From assembly GCA_034419095.1 (NCBI GenBank), contig DAOULQ010000073.1:1-7704 (forward strand): DNA of 7,704 bases, read 5' to 3'. Both the position numbers and the translations under genes were made by a program. Shown here piece by piece: positions 1 to 4,264 of this stretch; the stretch's first letter is position 1, and each line of letters starts with the position of its first letter. The notes under the pieces were generated by a model, which made no database searches, was not told where the DNA came from, and worked only from the letters and a program-made list of their open reading frames with translations. This DNA comes from UBA7937 sp034419095. GTDB lineage: Bacteria; Chloroflexota; Anaerolineae; UBA7937.

Positions 1-534
1 GATCCGGCCTTCACGGGCTCCGATACAATGGCTACGGCCAAGATCTTGGCCAAGGCCATCGAGAAGATCGGGGAATACGACCTCATCCTCTGCGGCGAGG
101 GCTCCACCGACAACTACTCCGGCCAAGTGCCCTCCCGGATGGCCGAGATATTGGGCCTGCCTCAGGTGACCTACGTGCGCCCCCTGGAGTTCACCGAGGG
201 GGGGCTGCGGGCCACCAGGGATATGGAGGAGGCCCTGGAGATAGTTGAGGCTCCCCTCCCGGCTTTGGTCTCGGTGACCAGCGAGATAAACGAGCCTCGT
301 CTGCCCTCTCTCATCCAGATACTGAAGGCCGCCAAGAAACCGTTGCAGGAATGGACCAGCGAGGATCTCGGCCTTTCCGTCCCTGAAGTAGGAAAAGAGG
401 CCTCCTCCTTGGAGATCGTAAGCAACCTGGCCCCGGAGCAGGAGAGGAAGAATATCACCTTGGAGGGGGAGGTCGACGAGGTAGTGGAGCAGTTGACCGC
501 TGCCCTCACAAGGGAGGGGGTAATAGCCAGGTAA
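1..534 (+). CDS. etfB: Electron transfer flavoprotein beta subunit (EtfB), 5' end outside window
   Basis: EtfB pairs with EtfA to carry electrons between flavoprotein dehydrogenases and a membrane quinone reductase or other acceptor; it is cytoplasmic and binds a nucleotide (AMP or, in bifurcating types, FAD). The reading frame is open from base 1, so the N-terminus lies upstream and 177 C-terminal residues are visible; family members are about 250-260 residues. The visible part starts in the nucleotide-binding core: DLILCGEGSTDNYSGQVPS matches the family's G-x-x-S-T-D-...-Q-V-P nucleotide-binding loop. It is followed by the EtfB signature region, with TRDMEEALEIV and then APLPALVSV, in which the usual D-G-G is D-M-E. 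The C-terminal arm, which normally wraps around EtfA, is present to the stop codon. etfA begins two bases after the stop, so the two are cotranscribed and probably translationally coupled. The family call is secure. Whether the complex is bifurcating cannot be judged without the N-terminal part. Confidence 0.95.
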   Translation, partial: DPAFTGSDTMATAKILAKAIEKIGEYDLILCGEGSTDNYSGQVPSRMAEILGLPQVTYVRPLEFTEGGLRATRDMEEALEIVEAPLPALVSVTSEINEPRLPSLIQILKAAKKPLQEWTSEDLGLSVPEVGKEASSLEIVSNLAPEQERKNITLEGEVDEVVEQLTAALTREGVIAR

Positions 535-536
535 TC

Positions 537-1484
537 ATGGCAGAGATATTGGTCTTCAGCGAGAAAGATGAGATAGCCTTCGAACTCCTCTCCAAAGGGC
601 GAGAGTTGAAAGAGGGGTTGGGCCTGGGATTGGCCGCAGCGCTTTTGGGCCAGGAGGTAGAGGGGAGGTCAAGCCGATACTTCTCCTATGGGGCGGAGAA
701 GGTCTACCTGGGGGATAGCGCTCTCTTGGCCGACTTCTACGTGGAGACCTACGCCCAGGCGTTGCAAAGAGTGGCGGAGGAGGCTCAGGTCCTCCTCTTG
801 GGCTCCACCAAGAGGGGGAAGGAGTTGGCCTCCCGGGTGGCCCAAAGGTTAGGGGCGGGCTGCATTACCGACGCCATAGACCTCCGTTTGGAGGGGGATG
901 GCCTGGTGGCCGACCGTTACACTTTGGGGGGCAACACCGTGGCTTCACAGGTCATCAAGACGGAGAGAAAGGTCATCGCCGTGATGCCCAGGACCTTCGA
1001 AGCGCTCCCCCTAGAGGCCGGGGAGGGGCAAACCGTGCGCTTGGACCTAGAACTCCCCGCACCTCGAGTTCGGGTGGTGGAGAGGCGGGCTAAGGAGGGA
1101 GAGGCGGTAAATATCGAGGAGGCCGAGGCCCTAGTCTGCATAGGCCGAGGGTTAGGTGCCGAAGAGGACTTGGAGATGATTTGGGAACTGGCCGCGGCTC
1201 TGGGGGCCGAGGTGGGATGCACCAAATCCCCGGCCTCCGACTATGGCTGGCTCTCCGAGGAACGGATAGTGGGCCTCTCTGGAAAGAAGGCAAGCCCCAG
1301 GCTCTACGTGGGGATCGGCATCTCAGGCCAGATCCAACACACGGTGGGGATCTTGGGCTCGAGGATCATCGTGGCTATCAATAAGGACCCTCAGGCTCCC
1401 ATCTTCAAGATATCCGATTATGGGATAGTGGGGGACCTCTACGAGGTGGTGCCTAGGCTGACAGAGCGGTTGACAACCTCCTAG
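537..1484 (+). CDS. etfA: Electron transfer flavoprotein alpha subunit (EtfA)
   Basis: EtfA holds the redox-active FAD of the electron transfer flavoprotein and passes electrons from dehydrogenases to a partner oxidoreductase. The 315-residue protein has the family's normal length. Residues 1-190 form the alpha/beta N-terminal domain. The C-terminal FAD domain carries VGCTKSPASDYGW (226-238), GLSGKKASPRLY just after it, GIGISGQIQHT (259-269) and then AINKDPQAPIFKISDYGIVGD, all hallmark EtfA FAD-binding stretches. The ATG is two bases after the etfB stop, with a purine-rich GGGAGGGGG about 16 bases upstream, so coupling to etfB translation is likely. Oddity: the position normally held by a flavin-contacting arginine (S-R-P type motif) is Lys230. 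The last codons (CGG TTG ACA) contain the -35 hexamer of the next gene's promoter. Confidence 0.96.
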   Translation: MAEILVFSEKDEIAFELLSKGRELKEGLGLGLAAALLGQEVEGRSSRYFSYGAEKVYLGDSALLADFYVETYAQALQRVAEEAQVLLLGSTKRGKELASRVAQRLGAGCITDAIDLRLEGDGLVADRYTLGGNTVASQVIKTERKVIAVMPRTFEALPLEAGEGQTVRLDLELPAPRVRVVERRAKEGEAVNIEEAEALVCIGRGLGAEEDLEMIWELAAALGAEVGCTKSPASDYGWLSEERIVGLSGKKASPRLYVGIGISGQIQHTVGILGSRIIVAINKDPQAPIFKISDYGIVGDLYEVVPRLTERLTTS

Positions 1485-1498
1485 TCCTATAGTAATAT
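1470..1498 (+). promoter_or_regulatory. Sigma70-type promoter of the Fur-family gene
   Basis: TTGACA (1470-1475, a perfect -35) and TAATAT (1493-1498) are separated by exactly 17 bases. The -35 lies inside the last codons of etfA and the -10 lies just beyond its stop. Transcription should begin near 1505, inside the inverted repeat at 1503-1519, leaving a leader of roughly 30 bases before the ATG at 1534. This separates regulator expression from the etfBA transcript. Confidence 0.8.
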
Positions 1499-1502
1499 AT
1501 AA

Positions 1503-1519
1503 TTGCAAATGAGTTGCAA
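1503..1519. promoter_or_regulatory. Fur-family operator, Nur-box-like TTGCAA-N5-TTGCAA
   Basis: TTGCAA-ATGAG-TTGCAA forms a 17-base inverted repeat with perfect half-sites and a 5-base centre. Each half-site is itself a palindrome, so the site also reads as a direct repeat with an 11-base period. It matches the motif I recall for the Streptomyces nickel regulator Nur (tTGCaa-N5-ttGCAA). It overlaps the predicted transcription start of the adjacent Fur-family gene, the expected place for an autorepressor. A partial second copy at 2043-2059 supports a real site. That the cognate metal is nickel is inference only. Confidence 0.7.
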
Positions 1520-1533
1520 AAAGATGGGGGAAG

Positions 1534-1983
1534 ATGTCAACCGAGTTGAAAGAGGCTAGGAGGCTACTTCGTTCCCAGGGGAAGCGGGTTACCCCCCAGA
1601 GGTTGCTCCTTTTCGAGGTCATGCAGGGACATGGAGGCCACCTGGACGCTGATGAACTCTACCTTCTAGCCAAGGAAAGGGAGCCACGTCTCAGCCTCTC
1701 CACGGTTTACCGCACCTTGAGCCTCCTAAAAGAACTCGATCTCATCGAAGAGTTGCATTTCGATGAGGAGCATCATCATTACGAGGTCAAGGGGGGAGAA
1801 ACGGAACATCACCATCTCATCTGCCTAAATTGCGGGGAGATCATCGAGTTCGAGAGTCCTTTCATCGACAAAATCAAGGCCCAGGTAGCCCAAGACCAAA
1901 ATTTCCGTATTACAGGCGCCCATATCGATCTCAAGGGTTATTGTCAGGGGTGTGCTGAGGGGCTGAAAGATAGAGAAAACTGA
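1534..1983 (+). CDS. Fur-family metal- or peroxide-responsive transcriptional repressor
   Basis: This is a 149-residue cytoplasmic DNA-binding regulator of the Fur superfamily (Fur, PerR, Zur, Nur). Residues 1-85 form the winged-helix domain, with the recognition-helix signature SLSTVYRTLSLL at 54-65. The dimerisation and metal domain follows. Two CxxC pairs (Cys97/Cys100 and Cys137/Cys140) form the structural zinc site. His36, His80-82, His92-94, Glu105 and His130 are candidates for the regulatory metal site. The His-rich HHHYEV and HHHLIC stretches are typical of the superfamily and do not identify the metal. The ATG is preceded by GGGGGAAG at short spacing. The gene has its own promoter with an exact inverted repeat over the start site, so autoregulation is likely. 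I do not assign fur, perR, zur or nur: the operator resembles a Nur box, but the protein sequence alone does not decide this. Confidence 0.95.
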   Translation: MSTELKEARRLLRSQGKRVTPQRLLLFEVMQGHGGHLDADELYLLAKEREPRLSLSTVYRTLSLLKELDLIEELHFDEEHHHYEVKGGETEHHHLICLNCGEIIEFESPFIDKIKAQVAQDQNFRITGAHIDLKGYCQGCAEGLKDREN

Positions 1984-2041
1984 CCATATTGGTCATAAAA
2001 ATGGGCCGGCCAAACGAGGGCCAAATCTTTTGGTCTAGTTT
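1981..2041 (+). terminator. Weak terminator-like hairpins after the Fur-family gene
   Basis: Two short stems follow the gene. TGACCA-TAT-TGGTCA (1981-1995) starts on the stop codon itself and is followed by TAAAAA. GGCCAAA-TCT-TTTGGTC (2019-2035), seven pairs including one G-T wobble, is followed by TAGTTT. Neither has a strong stem plus a clean T-run, so termination here is plausible but not certain. Confidence 0.35.
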
Positions 2042-2042
2042 G

Positions 2043-2059
2043 CTGCAAATGCGTTGCAA
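2043..2059. promoter_or_regulatory. Second copy of the Fur-family operator motif
   Basis: CTGCAA-ATGCG-TTGCAA repeats the 1503-1519 site with the same 5-base spacing and one half-site mismatch. Even the centres agree in part (ATGAG versus ATGCG). I see no convincing -35/-10 pair directly overlapping it. The nearest good promoter, for the lipoprotein gene, begins about 107 bases downstream. It may control that gene, control an unrecognised RNA in 2060-2183, or be a remote operator for the regulator. Confidence 0.5.
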
Positions 2060-2061
2060 CA

Positions 2062-2183
2062 GCGCCACTAATTCGTGGAGCTATCATGCCCTGGGCTGTG
2101 GGGTGCCTCAGGAGGAAGGAGGAGCCCAGGCCTGTGAAGTGCGAAAGCGACCCCTTTTGGTTTCCTTGCCAGGAAGCGGATAA
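2062..2183 (+). other. Hairpin-rich intergenic stretch, possible non-coding RNA
   Basis: No credible gene lies here. Several stems can be read. GC-(G)-CCAC with GTGG-(A)-GC (2062-2081) has loop TAATTC. CCTGGGCT (2090-2097) pairs perfectly with AGCCCAGG (2123-2130). A GAAA tetraloop is closed by GTGC and GC-G-C near 2140-2153. TTCCT-TGCC-AGGAA lies near 2162-2176. The order of stems and the GNRA loop resemble a structured RNA, but I recognise no known family, and the last stem overlaps the lipoprotein promoter. It could equally be decayed sequence. Confidence 0.25.
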
Positions 2184-2193
2184 TTCATATAAT
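2166..2193 (+). promoter_or_regulatory. Promoter of the lipoprotein gene, near-leaderless
   Basis: TTGCCA (2166-2171) and a perfect TATAAT (2188-2193) are spaced by 16 bases. The ATG at 2206 begins only 12 bases after the -10, so transcription should start about five or six bases before the start codon. The only purine run is AGGG, one base from the ATG and too close to act as a ribosome binding site. The mRNA is therefore expected to be leaderless or nearly so. Confidence 0.6.
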
Positions 2194-2205
2194 TACCTCT
2201 AGGGT

Positions 2206-2583
2206 ATGGTGAGAAACCGGTATCTCTTAGTGACTATCCTTCTGCTAGCAGGTTGCAGCCTGGCGACCAAAGTCCCCCCTGTGGCCAACGCGGGGTCCGA
2301 TGTGCCTATACATATAGGCCAGCCGGTACTCCTCGACGGTTCCCTCTCCTATGACCCTGATGGGGGGAGGATAGTCAACTACAACTGGCAGATCGTAGGG
2401 ACCCCAGAAGGGCGAGAGGAGCGGCGGGGGGAGATGCTGGTGGAGGGGAACCGGGAGCCGGTCTGGACCAGTCCCTGGATAGCCAAGGAAGAAGATCTGG
2501 GGCAGTGGGTCATCCGCTTGCGGGCCATCGATGACGAAGGCGATGTAGCCACCGATGATGTTGTGGTAACCATCATACAATAG
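2206..2583 (+). CDS. Small lipoprotein with a PKD-like domain
   Basis: This 125-residue exported lipoprotein has unknown specific function. Residues 1-16 are a short signal peptide (MVRNR, then a hydrophobic run) ending in the lipobox LLAG-Cys17, the predicted lipidation site, so the mature protein should be membrane-anchored. The rest is one immunoglobulin-like fold resembling PKD domains: PPVANAGSDVPIHIG, then the LDGSLSYDPDGG turn with NYNWQI, and a C-terminal strand pair with RAIDDEGDVATDDVVVTI. PKD-type domains usually mediate adhesion or carbohydrate contact at the cell surface, but one domain alone does not show a substrate. The start is supported by the position of the signal peptide; GTG at 2209 is an alternative. 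A hairpin with a T-rich tail (2599-2626) follows the stop and may end the transcript. Confidence 0.85.
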   Translation: MVRNRYLLVTILLLAGCSLATKVPPVANAGSDVPIHIGQPVLLDGSLSYDPDGGRIVNYNWQIVGTPEGREERRGEMLVEGNREPVWTSPWIAKEEDLGQWVIRLRAIDDEGDVATDDVVVTIIQ

Positions 2584-2598
2584 TTGGAGGATGAATAT

Positions 2599-2626
2599 AG
2601 CGTTGCCTTTCAGGGTGACGTTTTCT
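2599..2626 (+). terminator. Hairpin with T-rich tail after the lipoprotein gene
   Basis: AGCGTTGCC and GGGTGACGTT pair around a TTTCA loop, with G-T wobbles and a bulged T, and are followed by TTTTCT. It lies 15 bases after the lipoprotein stop and could act as its terminator. It is also the left arm of repeat copy A, so this role may be incidental. Confidence 0.35.
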
Positions 2627-2673
2627 CGTCGGGCTGAAGCCTGACGCTACTGCATAATGCCACTGGCCTACCT

Positions 2674-2702
2674 TTGTTCTATCCTCCTCGATGGACTATA
2701 AT
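2674..2702 (+). promoter_or_regulatory. Repeat-borne promoter A, for the membrane protein/NTPase pair
   Basis: TTGTTC (2674-2679) and a perfect TATAAT (2697-2702) are 17 bases apart. The same arrangement with TTGCCC is found in repeat copy B. The -35 is weak apart from TTG. Transcription from here would leave a leader of about 125 bases before the membrane protein gene. That leader includes the 13-base palindrome GATGCA-T-TGCATC (2732-2744) and a CCACTC/GAGTGG pairing (2767-2772 with 2807-2812). Confidence 0.55.
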
Positions 2703-2792
2703 ATCCGTCGTGGCGTCAGATATTACCATTTGATGCATTGCATCGGCATAGGGGAAACAACCTGGGCCACTCGCAACGATGGAGGTGAATAG

Positions 2793-2840
2793 GTGACGAC
2801 TATACTGAGTGGAACAAGATGCTTGGGAGGTGATGGATGA
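2793..2840 (+). CDS. Possible 15-residue leader peptide, ATGA overlap with next gene
   Basis: A GTG codon seven bases after a clean GGAGG (2781-2785) opens a frame encoding a 15-residue peptide, fMTTILSGTRCLGGDG. Its TGA stop overlaps the ATG of the membrane protein gene as ATGA, the classic layout for translational coupling. The Shine-Dalgarno of the downstream gene (GGGAGG, 2825-2830) lies inside it. The peptide resembles nothing I know, and its shortness means it may be chance. If translated, it would act mainly by controlling initiation of the next gene. Confidence 0.3.
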   Translation: MTTILSGTRCLGGDG

Positions 2841-3544
2841 TGAGAAGGCTTTCGGTAGAGCGGAGTGAGGTGGGGATCGTTCTACTCACCCTTCTCTGGT
2901 TCGGAGCGTTGTGGGGCGCTGTGGAGGCGCTGTTCGGTGGACTTGTTCACATTTTGCTGCCTCCAGGGTATCCGGGGAAGGTGATGATTGCATTGGCGGT
3001 GGGGCTGATGACCTATGCTGTCCGGCGAACGGGAAAGCCTTGGATTCCTCTAGGGATGGCCCTGATTGCCGCGCCGCTAAAGCTCTTCTCCGCCGTCGTA
3101 TTCGCCCTTCCCGTTTCCGCTCCTGTGGTGATGAACCCCGCCTTCGCCATCCTCGCGCAGGGAGCCGCCTTCGCGCTGGTCGCCGTCGCCCTACAGTGGC
3201 GGCCTGTGGCTGTTCCGCTTCGTTTCGGGCTCATTGGGGTAGGGGCAGGGGCCCTACAATCGCTGTTGTTCGTCGGGTTGGTGCGCGGTCCCGGTTTGTG
3301 GATCTATCCACCTCTCAAGGTGCTCCAGGAGTTGGGGACAAAGTTTCCTTCCTGGGCCCTCTCCGCGCCAGGGATCGCGGGTTTCTTGAGCGTCTCGGTT
3401 CCCTACTCGGCGTTGGCTGGTGGGGTCGCTGCGCTCGCTGTTGGATCCGCCTCCCTACGCGTGCGAGCGTATCGCCCCGCGTTTCTGCTAGCAGGTACCG
3501 CTCTATGCTTGGTGATCTTCTTTCTCGCCTCCTGGTTCATCTAG
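2837..3544 (+). CDS. Polytopic membrane protein, possibly transporter S-component-like
   Basis: This 235-residue integral membrane protein has about six or seven hydrophobic segments, around residues 13-40, 46-62, 69-93, 96-118, 127-150, 180-208 and 213-235. I do not recognise the family with certainty. Its size, small-residue-rich helices and loop motifs (LWGAVEALFGG near the N-terminus, KPWIPLGMALIAAPLKLF, then VVMNPAFAILAQG) resemble substrate-binding S components of energy-coupling-factor transporters; that is an impression, not a match. The start is fixed by GGGAGG six bases upstream. The NTPase gene that follows begins inside its last 40 bases, so the two are translationally coupled and probably act together. 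Both lie between the two direct repeats. Only two of eleven arginine codons are AGA/AGG, unlike the flanking genes, which is consistent with transfer. Confidence 0.75.
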   Translation: MMRRLSVERSEVGIVLLTLLWFGALWGAVEALFGGLVHILLPPGYPGKVMIALAVGLMTYAVRRTGKPWIPLGMALIAAPLKLFSAVVFALPVSAPVVMNPAFAILAQGAAFALVAVALQWRPVAVPLRFGLIGVGAGALQSLLFVGLVRGPGLWIYPPLKVLQELGTKFPSWALSAPGIAGFLSVSVPYSALAGGVAALAVGSASLRVRAYRPAFLLAGTALCLVIFFLASWFI

Positions 3545-4056
3545 GGGGGAAAGGGGAGAGCCCCTGCGTCATCATTAGCGGTGGGATCGGCGCTGGTAAA
3601 ACCCGCATAAGCGAACAGCTGGCTGCGGCTCTCAAAGAGCGAGGTTTTTCCGTAGGCGGGGTTCTCTCCCCGCGGATTATTCAGGGTGGTGAGACGGTCG
3701 GCTACACGGTCTGTGATCTGGCAAGTGGTATGCAGCGGCCGTTCGCCCGCCTCAAGCCACCGGGGCTGGCGGTAGGCAGGTTCTTCATCGCTGAAGAGGG
3801 ACTTGTGGTCGCCCGCCGCGCGATCGAACGGGCAGCTGCCACCGCACAGGTCGTGTTTGTAGATGAGGTTGGTCGCCTGGAGATTGCGGGCGGTGGTTTG
3901 GCTCCGGCGGTTCGCGTCCTTCTACGCTCGGAAGCCCTTCCAGTCCTACTCGTCCGGTCGTCGTTTCTCGATGCGGTCGTGCGTACTTTCTCCATTGCGC
4001 GCTTCGAAGTACTCCAGGCTGAACAGGGAGGGCTGCCTTCAGTCGGTAGCAGGTAG
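3505..4056 (+). CDS. P-loop nucleoside triphosphatase, THEP1 (NTPase_1) family
   Basis: This predicted cytoplasmic NTPase has 183 residues, close to the usual 170-190 for THEP1 proteins, which hydrolyse ATP and other nucleoside triphosphates in vitro and whose cellular role is unclear. Visible motifs are Walker A GGIGAGKT (26-33); a GVLSPRIIQGGETVGYTVCDL stretch (52-72) like the conserved region after the P-loop; and Walker B VVFVDEVGRLE (116-126), with Asp120 and Glu121. No other usable start exists between 3505 and the P-loop, so the ATG at 3505 is chosen. It overlaps the membrane protein gene by 40 bases and has a weak AGG nine bases upstream, so it is probably read by coupled translation. 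The same frame is open upstream of 3505 only as a shadow of the membrane gene. Only two of 17 arginine codons are AGR. Pairing with a membrane protein suggests that NTP hydrolysis energises or regulates it. Confidence 0.85.
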   Translation: MLGDLLSRLLVHLGGKGESPCVIISGGIGAGKTRISEQLAAALKERGFSVGGVLSPRIIQGGETVGYTVCDLASGMQRPFARLKPPGLAVGRFFIAEEGLVVARRAIERAAATAQVVFVDEVGRLEIAGGGLAPAVRVLLRSEALPVLLVRSSFLDAVVRTFSIARFEVLQAEQGGLPSVGSR

Positions 4057-4141
4057 GGCAGGTATGGAAAACTGCCTCACTATTTGCATGTGAGCATGAT
4101 AGATGTAGCGTCGCCATTCAGGCTGACGCTACTGGATTGAT

Positions 4142-4172
4142 GCTTGTCCTGGATTTAAAATCCAGGACAAGC
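4142..4172. repeat. 31-base perfect palindrome inside repeat copy B
   Basis: GCTTGTCCTGGATTT (4142-4156) and AAATCCAGGACAAGC (4158-4172) are perfect 15-base arms around a single A. Copy A has nothing comparable at the aligned place: CATAATG is followed directly by CCACTGG. It therefore looks like an insertion or a deletion between the copies. There is no T-run, so a simple terminator is unlikely. In DNA it could extrude as a cruciform, and in RNA it would be a very stable stem. It could reduce read-through from the NTPase gene into selD. Confidence 0.8.
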
Positions 4173-4188
4173 GGTGGCAGATGGGGCT

Positions 4189-4217
4189 TTGCCCTATCCT
4201 CCCCGATGGACTATAAT
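4189..4217 (+). promoter_or_regulatory. Repeat-borne promoter B, for selD
   Basis: TTGCCC (4189-4194) and a perfect TATAAT (4212-4217) are separated by 17 bases, the same positions in the repeat as promoter A. Transcription should start near 4224, giving a leader of about 40 bases before selD with AGAAGGAG in place. This is the likely selD promoter. Confidence 0.65.
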
Positions 4218-4264
4218 ATCCGCTGTGATTACCATCTGAGGCACAAATTAGAAGGAGAAAAGCG

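Larger units (their letters stand above)
2598..2737 (+). repeat. Direct repeat, copy A, upstream of the membrane protein gene
   Basis: This unit of about 140 bases recurs at 4106-4243 in the same orientation. Shared blocks, in order, are TAGCGTyGCCwTTCAGGsTGACG; TGACGCTACTG; and a 29-base core (2679-2707) with one mismatch to 4194-4222. After the core comes ATTACCATyTGAkGCA, where copy A has nine extra bases (GCGTCAGAT). The left part folds into two hairpins. One is at 2599-2622. The other is an 8-pair stem, 2627-2634 with 2639-2646, loop TGAA. Together the two hairpins form an imperfect palindrome of about 50 bases, resembling paired REP elements. The core contains a promoter. Confidence 0.85.
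4106..4243 (+). repeat. Direct repeat, copy B, upstream of selD
   Basis: This is the second copy of the unit at 2598-2737, same orientation. It has a single hairpin at its left end: GTAGCGTCGCC (4105-4115) and GGC-GACGCTAC (4121-4132, with T4124 bulged) around loop ATTCA. It then has a 31-base palindrome absent from copy A, then the 29-base core (4194-4222) and ATTACCATCTGAGGCA. The differences suggest an old duplication, or two members of a genome-wide repeat family. Confidence 0.85.

Noticed and set aside
1..1484. Electron-bifurcating type of EtfAB
   Set aside because: The diagnostic parts of EtfB are partly outside the window and the partner genes are not visible, so the type cannot be assigned.
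1989..2183. A 64-residue frame after the Fur-family gene
   Set aside because: It lacks a good start and ribosome site, contains the second operator and several hairpins, and resembles no protein.
2801..2806. TATACT as a further promoter just before the membrane protein gene
   Set aside because: There is no -35-like hexamer at 16-18 bases upstream.
2703..2836. Riboswitch in the long leader of the membrane protein gene
   Set aside because: I looked for cobalamin, TPP, preQ1, fluoride and SAM riboswitch signature sequences and found none; only short stems are present.
2911..4056. One 381-residue protein running through both cassette genes
   Set aside because: The part before 3505 is an out-of-frame reading of the membrane protein gene: Arg-rich and without motifs. 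Only the part from 3505 shows a P-loop NTPase.
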